64,000 nucleotides of DNA. It comes from a virus. Each line of letters begins with the position of its first letter. The stretch's first letter is position 1. Location of the stretch: positions 124,001-188,000 of the IMG/VR virus record IMGVR_UViG_3300022921_000002. One strand, 5' to 3'. This document shows positions 57,622 through 64,000 of this stretch, one piece after another. The position numbers were made by a program, and so were the translations under genes. The notes below the pieces were generated by a model. It did not search any database and had not been told where the DNA came from. It saw only the letters and a list, made by a program, of their open reading frames with translations.

Positions 57622-58984
57622 GGTTTGGTTAGGTATAAGTGAAGGCTTCCATGATGCCGGTGTAAGTATGATTTGGAACGGGCAAATATTGTCGGCAACT
57701 CATGCTGAACGGTTTAGTCGTAAAAAGAATGACCGTTGGGTTCATCCTATGCAGTATCCGCAAGGTATTAATAACGGATATGATAAGATTGCTTTTTATG
57801 AAAAACCTTGGTTGAAAACAACGCGTCAGCTATGGGCAGGTCAAGGTTTAAAACCAAAACGTACTAAATACAACAAGTCATTCCATCACCATGAGTCTCA
57901 TGCTGCCGCAGGGTTTTATACTTCAAAGTTTGATTCCTGTAATATTTTAGTTATTGATGCAATTGGTGAATGGGATACTGTTTCCGTTTGGAAAGCATGG
58001 ACGAAGAACGGTATACCAAAAATGATTAAATTAAAATCATATAAGTATCCGTTTTCAGTGGGTTTGTTTTATTCAGCAATTACTAAATCAATTAAATTGA
58101 AGCCACAGGAAGATGAATATATTACCATGGGTATGGCAGCATACGGCGAGCCAATTTATACCGATGAGCTCAAAGAAATAATGCTACACAAAAATTGCCA
58201 TAAAGGAATAGCGCAATTTCAATATGCAAAAGATGAAGATATTGCGGCATCAGCACAAAAGGTTGTTGAAGATTTCATTATTGAAATGGTAAAAGATTAT
58301 TGCCCACACGAAAACCTGATTATGATGGGTGGTGTGGCATTGAATTGTGTTGCGAATACAAAGGTTGCTGAACTTGGTAAAAACATTTGGATTATGCCAA
58401 ATCCTGGTGATTGTGGATCTTCATTAGGTGCTGCGGCACTAGGTTATGGAAAGAAATTGATATGGGAAGATCCATATCTTGGAACGGAGATTAAAAATGA
58501 AGTACAAATTAGTGGCGTTGTTCAGCATCTTATTGATAATTCCTATTGCGGTATTGCGAATGGCCGCGCTGAGTTTGGCCCTCGTGCCCTTGGCAATCGT
58601 AGCCTTATCGCTGACCCTCGACGAGATGTTAAAGATACCGTTAACGAAATTAAACGTAGACAAAAATTTCGACCCTTTGCACCTGCGATCCTGGAAGAAT
58701 TTGCTAATGAATATTTCCAAGGACCAATGAATGAGTATATGCAATTTGTGGCGCAAGCCAAACACGACTATAAATCTGTAACCCACGTTGATGGTTCAGC
58801 ACGTGTTCAAATTGTAAAACCAAACTGTAAATCTATATTACGCCCAATACTTGAGGAATGGTATGAAAAGACAGGTTGTCCAATGTTATTGAATACGAGT
58901 TTAAATATTAAAGGTCAACCGATGGTTGATACTTGGGAACACGCATTAGAATTTGAAAAGAAATATAATGTTAAAGTCTTCTAA
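57614..58984 (+). CDS. carbamoyltransferase (NodU/CmcH-like)
   Basis: About 456 residues from ATG 57614, which overlaps the preceding stop region. N-terminal Kae1-like domain: GISEGFHDAGVSMI, HHESHAAAGFYTSKF and LVIDAIGEWDTVS. Central MGGVALNCVANTK. C-terminal NGRAEFGPRALGNRSLIADP and KFRPFAPAI, then NTSLNIKGQPMV. These are the diagnostic motifs. It transfers carbamoyl from carbamoyl phosphate to a hydroxyl, on a sugar or, in some phages, a hypermodified base. The acceptor is unknown; no hydroxymethylase is in view. Confidence 0.92.
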   Translation: MSKVWLGISEGFHDAGVSMIWNGQILSATHAERFSRKKNDRWVHPMQYPQGINNGYDKIAFYEKPWLKTTRQLWAGQGLKPKRTKYNKSFHHHESHAAAGFYTSKFDSCNILVIDAIGEWDTVSVWKAWTKNGIPKMIKLKSYKYPFSVGLFYSAITKSIKLKPQEDEYITMGMAAYGEPIYTDELKEIMLHKNCHKGIAQFQYAKDEDIAASAQKVVEDFIIEMVKDYCPHENLIMMGGVALNCVANTKVAELGKNIWIMPNPGDCGSSLGAAALGYGKKLIWEDPYLGTEIKNEVQISGVVQHLIDNSYCGIANGRAEFGPRALGNRSLIADPRRDVKDTVNEIKRRQKFRPFAPAILEEFANEYFQGPMNEYMQFVAQAKHDYKSVTHVDGSARVQIVKPNCKSILRPILEEWYEKTGCPMLLNTSLNIKGQPMVDTWEHALEFEKKYNVKVF

Positions 58985-59819
58985 ATATATTCTTGCAACA
59001 GGCTGCAGTTATACGGATTTAGAATATCGTTCTCCTCATTATGACATTAAACCATGGCCTATGTGGCCTGAACTTGTTGGTGACTATTTAAGTTTGCCTG
59101 TTAAAAATATTGCAAAGTGCGGTGCAGGAAATGATTTTATGTTGGATCAACTTATTCCTATAATTGCAAAAGATCATATGAATATTGATTGCGTTATGAT
59201 ACAATGGTCGGCAATAGACCGATGGTCAGTTTATAGTGATGATATATTTTTAAATAACCCAAAATCTGATATTCAAAATGAGAATACACAAGATCCTCAT
59301 AAGTTGGTTAGTAAAGAACGGGCAGGATATTATGAGCGTTTAGAATATTCAAAATATTTAATGAAAAGAATTAATGCTAAAGGAACTATAACACTTGTAC
59401 AGTTATTCTTTCAGCAATGTTTGACTATTGAAAGATTATGCCGTGCGCTTGGGATCAAATGCGTACACCTACAAGCATGTGGTCATATAGGTTTAAGTTA
59501 TGTAAACTCTGCATTAAAAATAATGGGTGAAAAATTTACTTCACACGAGCAACATATGGAATGGATGAAACAAGTAAGTTCATTACCTGAATACAAAGAA
59601 TTGTATAATGAAAAAACTACAATGATTAACTTTCCCAAAACAAGTTCTATTCCTTTAGTAAAAGTATCGGATGATCCAATATATTGGTCAGTACAGCACT
59701 TGTTTAATTCAAACCGAGATAAATATCGCATCGGACCATTAGATAGTCATCCTTCTGAAGATGGTCAGAATTTGATGGCTGAAATGTTTTACTTGAAATA
59801 TAATGAGGTTTATGGATAA
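58968..59819 (+). CDS. SGNH/GDSL-like hydrolase (first of a pair)
   Basis: About 283 residues from ATG 58968. Block I-like ILATGCSYTD (Ser nucleophile region), GAGNDFML (block III-like), and DSHPSEDGQNLMA near the end (Asp-x-x-His block V). These suggest a sugar O-acetyl- or related esterase. It overlaps the carbamoyltransferase gene and is followed directly by a paralogue. Confidence 0.72.
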   Translation: MLKSSKYILATGCSYTDLEYRSPHYDIKPWPMWPELVGDYLSLPVKNIAKCGAGNDFMLDQLIPIIAKDHMNIDCVMIQWSAIDRWSVYSDDIFLNNPKSDIQNENTQDPHKLVSKERAGYYERLEYSKYLMKRINAKGTITLVQLFFQQCLTIERLCRALGIKCVHLQACGHIGLSYVNSALKIMGEKFTSHEQHMEWMKQVSSLPEYKELYNEKTTMINFPKTSSIPLVKVSDDPIYWSVQHLFNSNRDKYRIGPLDSHPSEDGQNLMAEMFYLKYNEVYG

Positions 59820-60640
59820 TGCTACTTGCTGCTGGTTGTAGTTATACTGACGAAAATTTTACCTCGGTACTTCATCCTGAATATGATACTTCATATAAAA
59901 AATGGCCTGAGATAGTTGCTGATAAACTTGGTGTAATGCATAAGAACCTAGGTGCCTGTGGTGCAGGTAATGATTATATCACAAAGCAACTGACAATGGA
60001 AATACTTAAAAATCATAAAAACATTACTGCCGTTATGGTTGGATGGACTGAAATACATCGCTTTACTATCTTTGACTTTTATCGCTGTAATCCGTTCGCA
60101 ACTGTTGCAAACCATAAAGTACCTTCTATGAAAACATATAAAAAATTTGAAACTTCTCAGGAAGAACGGGCATTGTTACCGTTCTATGATCTATTATATA
60201 GTTATGGTTTATTTGACAAACCAAGCAACGGTGGTAATACTCAAAACCTTTTCGTTTATATGGTGAGGCAACTTTTAGATGGTATGTTTCAAATACAGGA
60301 ATTATGCTCTACCTTTAATATACCTTACATCGGTGGACAGCTATGCGGATATACTGACCGTGAAAAGTGGCACACGTTGTCAAAAATATATGGCGACATT
60401 CCATTTTCAGAATCAGCATGGACAAGTATGTTTGGTGAATTAGAAGAACTGTGGAGACTTAAACCAAACAGCCATATTGGATATCCGTTTATGAAAACAC
60501 TAGGTGGTTATAGTATTAATAGTTTATTAACATACGACCAAGGACATAAGGTTTCAGAGATAGACTCTCATCCAAATGAAAAAGGTCACCAATTTATAGC
60601 GGATTTATACTATGACAAATATAGAAAAACTTATTCTTAA
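59819..60640 (+). CDS. SGNH/GDSL-like hydrolase (second, tandem paralogue)
   Basis: A 273-residue paralogue: LLAAGCSYTDENF, CGAGNDYITKQL, and IDSHPNEKGHQFIADLYY. The same conserved blocks and Trp-rich centre (MVGWTEIHRF) as the upstream copy. Low overall similarity indicates old duplication. Stop and start overlap by one base. Confidence 0.72.
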   Translation: MLLAAGCSYTDENFTSVLHPEYDTSYKKWPEIVADKLGVMHKNLGACGAGNDYITKQLTMEILKNHKNITAVMVGWTEIHRFTIFDFYRCNPFATVANHKVPSMKTYKKFETSQEERALLPFYDLLYSYGLFDKPSNGGNTQNLFVYMVRQLLDGMFQIQELCSTFNIPYIGGQLCGYTDREKWHTLSKIYGDIPFSESAWTSMFGELEELWRLKPNSHIGYPFMKTLGGYSINSLLTYDQGHKVSEIDSHPNEKGHQFIADLYYDKYRKTYS

Positions 60641-60740
60641 ATTAAAATTTAAATGGTTGTATTTTAAACTACGATTTAAAAAAGATGTAATCAAAGATGA
60701 AGATGTAGACATTTACATATACGAGGCTGACGATGATTAG
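60612..60740 (+). CDS. small hypothetical protein (42 aa)
   Basis: ATG 60612 lies inside the end of the SGNH gene and the stop inside the start of the HAD gene. Basic N-terminal half (KLILKLKFKWLYFKLRFKK), acidic C-terminal half. It fills the only gap between the two genes. No clear RBS. Confidence 0.4.
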   Translation: MTNIEKLILKLKFKWLYFKLRFKKDVIKDEDVDIYIYEADDD

Positions 60741-61440
60741 ATATATTTTTGACGTTGATGGTACACTAACACCGAGTCGTCAAAAGATGGACCGTAAGTT
60801 TAAAAAGTTCTTTTTGAAATTTATGGAAACTCATAAGGTGTGGATTGTAACAGGATCGGACTATGCCAAAACAAAGGAACAACTAGGTGCTGATATTACC
60901 GAAAATGTTGTTACTTGTTATAATTGTTCTGGCAACGAAACAAGGCATAGAGGACAAATTGTAAACGCATCAACCTGGGAATTACCTGATGAAGTACGAG
61001 CATTTCTCAACCTTCAGTTGACTATTTCAGAATTTGTTTTGAGAACAGGTAATCACATTGAAGAACGGCGAGGTTGTGTTAACTTTAGTGTCGTTGGTAG
61101 AAATGCCACACTCGGTGAACGTAAACTCTATATTGAATATGATAAGAAAACAAATGAAAGACGCAATCTTGCCAATAACTTTAATTATGTTTTTGGATCA
61201 GAATCAATGGGTCTTCATGCCGTGATTGGCGGTGATACTGGATTAGACATATATCCTATCGGTAAAGATAAATCACAAATACTTCAAGATTTTAATGCTG
61301 ATGATGATATACAGTTCTTTGGTGATAAAATGGATATCGGAGGTAATGATTATCCTTTAGCACGTGTTAATAAGGCAGGAACAAATCATCACGTTAAAGA
61401 TTGGCGTGAAACTTGGGAGATACTAAAATGTTTACCATAG
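60733..61440 (+). CDS. HAD-family phosphatase resembling eukaryote-type phosphomannomutase
   Basis: A 235-residue protein. HAD motif I IFDVDGTLTPSR (5-16) with both catalytic Asp; motif II VTGSDY; NFSVVGRNATLGER matches the PMM substrate-binding RNG/GR region; FFGDKMDIGGNDYPLA is motif IV with the PMM GDKTxxGGND pattern. Cellular PMM interconverts mannose-6-P and mannose-1-P, which would feed sugar nucleotides for this cluster. Bacteria normally use another PMM family, so this is unusual. Confidence 0.8.
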   Translation: MIRYIFDVDGTLTPSRQKMDRKFKKFFLKFMETHKVWIVTGSDYAKTKEQLGADITENVVTCYNCSGNETRHRGQIVNASTWELPDEVRAFLNLQLTISEFVLRTGNHIEERRGCVNFSVVGRNATLGERKLYIEYDKKTNERRNLANNFNYVFGSESMGLHAVIGGDTGLDIYPIGKDKSQILQDFNADDDIQFFGDKMDIGGNDYPLARVNKAGTNHHVKDWRETWEILKCLP

Positions 61441-61664
61441 AAATGGACTGGGATGAAACTGCAGTTCAAGTATTAGATCAAAGTGGCCATTATGAAGATG
61501 TTGAATATATTATCTATGAGGATATTGTTTACATTAGGCAATGGGATGAAGATCTTCAAAGATATAGTGTAATCGCTATGACTGCTGAAATGTTTAGGGA
61601 TTTTGGTTTTGCCCTCGACTTACCTGAAGGTGCATACATAACAAAAAGGAAAGAAGATGATTGA
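61428..61664 (+). CDS. hypothetical acidic protein (78 aa)
   Basis: ATG 61428 with GGGAG upstream, overlapping the HAD gene. Acidic, with Tyr-rich beta segments (VEYIIYEDIVYIRQWDEDLQ). It overlaps the glutaredoxin start by 8 bases. No family recognised. Confidence 0.6.
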   Translation: MFTIEMDWDETAVQVLDQSGHYEDVEYIIYEDIVYIRQWDEDLQRYSVIAMTAEMFRDFGFALDLPEGAYITKRKEDD

Positions 61665-61905
61665 AATTTACGGAACACCAACTTGCGGATATTGTTTGAG
61701 AGCAAAAAGACTTGCACAGTCTCACGATATTGTGACAGAATATAAAGATATAACCTTTACAAATTTTAGAGAGGAATTGCTTGAACGCAAATCTGATTAT
61801 ACAACGGTTCCTCAAATTTGGTGGCACGGAAAATATATTGGCGGTTATAATGAATTAGCTAATGAAATCGAGAACACGAGAAATTTTGGAGATGGTCCTT
61901 TTTAA
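61657..61905 (+). CDS. grx: glutaredoxin
   Basis: An 82-residue thioredoxin-fold protein with active site TPTCGYCLRAK (CxxC at about 10-13), TVPQIWWHGKYIGGYNEL (cis-Pro and GG) as in glutaredoxins. It probably reduces the phage NrdA (CAAC tail). AAAGGAA upstream. Confidence 0.92.
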   Translation: MIEIYGTPTCGYCLRAKRLAQSHDIVTEYKDITFTNFREELLERKSDYTTVPQIWWHGKYIGGYNELANEIENTRNFGDGPF

Positions 61906-61908
61906 CTA

Positions 61909-61937
61909 TTGACATTCCTGTTCTAATAGTGTAGATT
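61909..61937 (+). promoter_or_regulatory. sigma70-type promoter for the small-gene/ligase operon
   Basis: TTGACA (61909-61914), 17-base spacer, TAGATT (61932-61937), then AGAATCAT. Upstream of 61965. Confidence 0.77.
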
Positions 61938-61964
61938 AGAATCATCAAATAAAGGAATCATATT

Positions 61965-62207
61965 ATGACATACACCGTTGAACTCGACATTTCATCCGAA
62001 GCTGACCACAAAGAAGTTGTACAATTCGCAGCTGAACATGGCTGCCGTGTAATTATGCGTGTTGAAGAAGGTCCTGCTGGAGGAAATCCTCTTTACACAT
62101 TTGGTTCTGAAAATTTTGATATGATCCAAGAATTAACCGAACAAGTACTCGGTGCAGGCCACGGATTTGATGAAGAAGAACTTAAAACTATGATCGTGGA
62201 GGTATAA
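61965..62207 (+). CDS. hypothetical acidic protein (80 aa)
   Basis: AAAGGA upstream. TVELDISSEADHKEVVQFAA, with C-terminal DEEELKTMIVEV. Small alpha/beta fold likely. No family recognised. First gene of the operon ending in DNA ligase. Confidence 0.68.
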   Translation: MTYTVELDISSEADHKEVVQFAAEHGCRVIMRVEEGPAGGNPLYTFGSENFDMIQELTEQVLGAGHGFDEEELKTMIVEV

Positions 62208-62209
62208 TA

Positions 62210-62377
62210 ATGTTAGATCAAATGGAATTCGCAAAACGTTTACGTGGCTTAGCTCGTCGCTCAGATAATTTTGGTAAAGACCGTGAAACTATTCTTGAAG
62301 AAATCATTATGATGGCTGAGCATTACGAAACTTGGGCTGAACGTATTGAAAAGCAAATGGAAATGGAGGCAGCTTAA
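62210..62377 (+). CDS. small hypothetical protein (55 aa)
   Basis: GGAGG nine bases before ATG 62210. Helical charged protein (MEFAKRLRGLARRSDNFG; MAEHYETWAERIEKQMEME). Last base overlaps the next ATG. No family recognised. Confidence 0.65.
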   Translation: MLDQMEFAKRLRGLARRSDNFGKDRETILEEIIMMAEHYETWAERIEKQMEMEAA

Positions 62378-62706
62378 TGTCCATGCATATGGTTCGTGGT
62401 GTACAAGTCCACGGTAATTCAAAAAAGAAATTAACACCACGTGATAAAAAAGCGGCGGTCGAGCATGAGAAATGGTTGGCAAAGATGGGTGTTGGTAAAA
62501 CAAAGGCACGTAATACTAATACTATTCCTGATTATGACACAGGACCACGTATGACCTCTGATAAGGTTGCTGGTAACGGTGCTAAAAAAGAAGCAACACA
62601 ATATACTGGTAATTATATTATCGGTATTGGTCAAATGCATAAATCTAACGGTGTTCCTATCACTCGTAAAGAAGATGCGGTTGCAATCGCAAGTATGAGG
62701 CGCTAA
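62377..62706 (+). CDS. conserved hypothetical basic protein (109 aa)
   Basis: ATG at the previous stop (TAATG), GGAGG upstream. VRGVQVHGNSKKKLTPRDKK and AAVEHEKWLAKMGVGKTKA are motifs I believe recur in phage proteins; no function known. Basic, possibly nucleic-acid-binding. Confidence 0.7.
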   Translation: MSMHMVRGVQVHGNSKKKLTPRDKKAAVEHEKWLAKMGVGKTKARNTNTIPDYDTGPRMTSDKVAGNGAKKEATQYTGNYIIGIGQMHKSNGVPITRKEDAVAIASMRR

Positions 62707-62909
62707 TGAAACTTACAACTGATATGATTATTGATGATGAGTACATTATGTTTGGTGACAAAGTTACTCGTTTTGAGGTTGTGGATAATAAAGGCCGCGC
62801 CTATGTAAAACACCGTGTACAAGAGCTAAAGTTTCAACTACAAGATGATGGTAGAACACTTAAAGCATTTGTGCGATTTGAAGAAGAGGAGGAAATATCA
62901 AATGACTAA
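62706..62909 (+). CDS. small hypothetical protein (67 aa)
   Basis: Overlaps previous stop (TAATGA). Beta-rich with acidic tail (VRFEEEEEISND). No family recognised. Confidence 0.6.
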   Translation: MKLTTDMIIDDEYIMFGDKVTRFEVVDNKGRAYVKHRVQELKFQLQDDGRTLKAFVRFEEEEEISND

Positions 62910-63033
62910 ACTTATTTATGGAACAGCAATAGCATTTGCTCTGGTACTATCTAGTTGGTATCTGATCCACATTTGGTCGGATTGTCTTAATGAAAATTCA
63001 GTATTTACCTGTATGAGGATGTTAAGTAAATGA
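62902..63033 (+). CDS. small single-span membrane protein (43 aa)
   Basis: ATG 62902 follows GAGGAGG. One transmembrane helix (LIYGTAIAFALVLSSWYLI) and a short tail with two Cys. Stop overlaps the ligase ATG. Confidence 0.55.
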   Translation: MTKLIYGTAIAFALVLSSWYLIHIWSDCLNENSVFTCMRMLSK

Positions 63034-64000
63034 AGATAATTATGAATACCGAATCAATCTATAAACGCGATTCAAAAGAAGCAATCCGTGTATGGTTTGG
63101 TGAAGTAGGAGTAGATGGTGATACCTATGGTTGGCGCAGTACAGCAGGTTTGTTGGACGGCAAAAAAGTCACGTCAGGTTGGAAAATAGTTGAGCAAAAA
63201 AATGTCGGTAAGGCAAATGAAACCTCACTTGAGGAACAGGCTGTATCTGAAATGAACTCAGACTATGATAAAAAACTTGAACGTGGCTATTTCAAAACCA
63301 TTGCTGATATTGATAAATTCACTAAGATCAAACCAATGTTGGCTGCAAAGTATGAAGATGTTACAATTAACTTTGAAACTCAAAGATATTATACTCAACC
63401 AAAATTAGATGGTATTCGGTGTATTGCTCGAGCGGATGGATTGTGGTCTCGTGGGTTTAAAGAAATCATTAGTGTACCTCATATCCATGAAAGTTTAAAA
63501 TGGTATTTTGATAAACATCCTGATGCTATTCTTGATGGTGAGTTATACAACCATGACCTCCGTGAAAACTTTAATAAGATCACATCGTTGGTCCGCAAAA
63601 CAAAACCAGAACCTTGGGACATTAAAGACTCAAAAAGATTGGTAGAATATCACGTTTATGATCTAATCAGTTCAAATGAAGTATTTTCAAAACGAATTGA
63701 TGAATTATGCCTATTGGAATTTGACCCGTGTATTCAAGTTGTTAAAACAGAAGAAGTACATAGCTTTGAAGAAATTGACGCTAAATATGGTGGATACCTT
63801 GAAGCAGGTTACGAAGGACAAATGGTCCGTGCTGATAATGTTTACCAACAAAACAAACGGTCAAAGTTTTTACTTAAACGTAAAGAGTTTCTAACTGATG
63901 AGTTTACAGTTATCGGTGTTGAAGAAGGTAAAGGTAATTGGTCAGGACATATCAAACGGTTTATCCTTGAATTAAAAGATGGTACTCAATTTGGTGCAGG
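63030..64000 (+). CDS. 30: ATP-dependent DNA ligase gp30 (partial, 3' end outside window)
   Basis: Seals nicks in phage DNA. The catalytic motif I YTQPKLDGIRC contains the Lys that is adenylated (about residue 125). Motif III DAILDGELYNHD, motif IV GYEGQMVR and motif V KFLLKRK follow; the OB domain continues past the window end. ATG 63030 overlaps the previous stop; ATG 63042 is an alternative. Confidence 0.95.
   Translation, partial: MKIIMNTESIYKRDSKEAIRVWFGEVGVDGDTYGWRSTAGLLDGKKVTSGWKIVEQKNVGKANETSLEEQAVSEMNSDYDKKLERGYFKTIADIDKFTKIKPMLAAKYEDVTINFETQRYYTQPKLDGIRCIARADGLWSRGFKEIISVPHIHESLKWYFDKHPDAILDGELYNHDLRENFNKITSLVRKTKPEPWDIKDSKRLVEYHVYDLISSNEVFSKRIDELCLLEFDPCIQVVKTEEVHSFEEIDAKYGGYLEAGYEGQMVRADNVYQQNKRSKFLLKRKEFLTDEFTVIGVEEGKGNWSGHIKRFILELKDGTQFGA

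Noticed and set aside
1-64000. CRISPR array, IS element, prophage attachment site or integrase
   Set aside because: No repeat-spacer pattern, transposase or integrase motif was seen. This is a virulent T4-like genome segment rather than a prophage.

Overview
The window is an AT-rich, gene-dense piece of a large T4-like myovirus (Caudoviricetes). The evidence is a near-complete T4-type replication, recombination and transcription set: gp52, a fused gp39/gp60, UvsY, UvsW, gp55, gp47, gp46, gp43, gp33, gp59, gp32, UvsX, gp41, gp61 and gp30. Genes are packed with 1-8 nt overlaps, and two promoter classes recur: host-type TTGACA-N17-TATAAT promoters and T4-type late TATAAATA boxes. Several features point to a marine alphaproteobacterial host: a circularly permuted two-piece tmRNA, a DUF1127 protein, an alphaproteobacterial-type ATP synthase c subunit, a Shemin-pathway 5-aminolevulinate synthase, and a small outer-membrane porin. 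Host identity is inference; nothing here names a species.

Layout. Bases 1-3627 (minus strand) hold topoisomerase II and a FkbM-type methyltransferase. Bases 3717-13777 (plus strand from here on) hold a tail-tube-like protein, then uvsY-uvsW-55-47-46, a second FkbM methyltransferase, DNA polymerase and a MazG-like protein. Bases 13789-15919 are a phosphate-uptake module (PstS, PiT-like transporter) with a possible PHO box and terminator-like leaders. Bases 16010-18727 are small unknown genes and an APH-like kinase. Bases 18772-19900 carry the permuted tmRNA and a porin. Bases 19997-22114 carry a heme oxygenase, a bilin reductase of the PcyX/PebS family and a linked unknown. Bases 22271-27417 are gp33-gp59-gp32-UvsX-gp41. 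Bases 27604-43492 are mostly late genes: proteins with a T4-like capsid-targeting N-terminus, a 1087-residue protein that looks like a prohead polyprotein, virion proteins, sulfo- and glycosyltransferases, an atpE island, endolysin, a gp67-like core protein and overlapping spanins. Bases 43606-50602 hold primase, ThyX, NrdB with an N-terminal ATP-cone, a short NrdA, ALA synthase and a DUF454 membrane protein. Bases 50819-61440 are a sugar and small-molecule modification cluster. Bases 61428-64000 hold glutaredoxin, small early genes and DNA ligase (cut by the window end).

How the genes fit together. Early genes would be read by host RNA polymerase from the strong sigma70-type promoters. gp55 (sigma) and gp33 (co-activator) then redirect polymerase to the TATAAATA boxes. 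Three auxiliary metabolic themes stand out. (1) Tetrapyrrole metabolism: ALA synthase feeds heme synthesis, heme oxygenase opens heme to biliverdin, and the PcyX-like reductase makes a reduced bilin, all without photosynthesis genes in view. (2) Phosphate acquisition. (3) Energy coupling, through a phage-encoded F0 c subunit. A fourth theme is virion-packaged enzymes: several proteins share an N-terminal MKxFKxxIxE-like tag, and a long polyprotein is punctuated by eight LxE/IxE sites expected of a gp21-type prohead protease.
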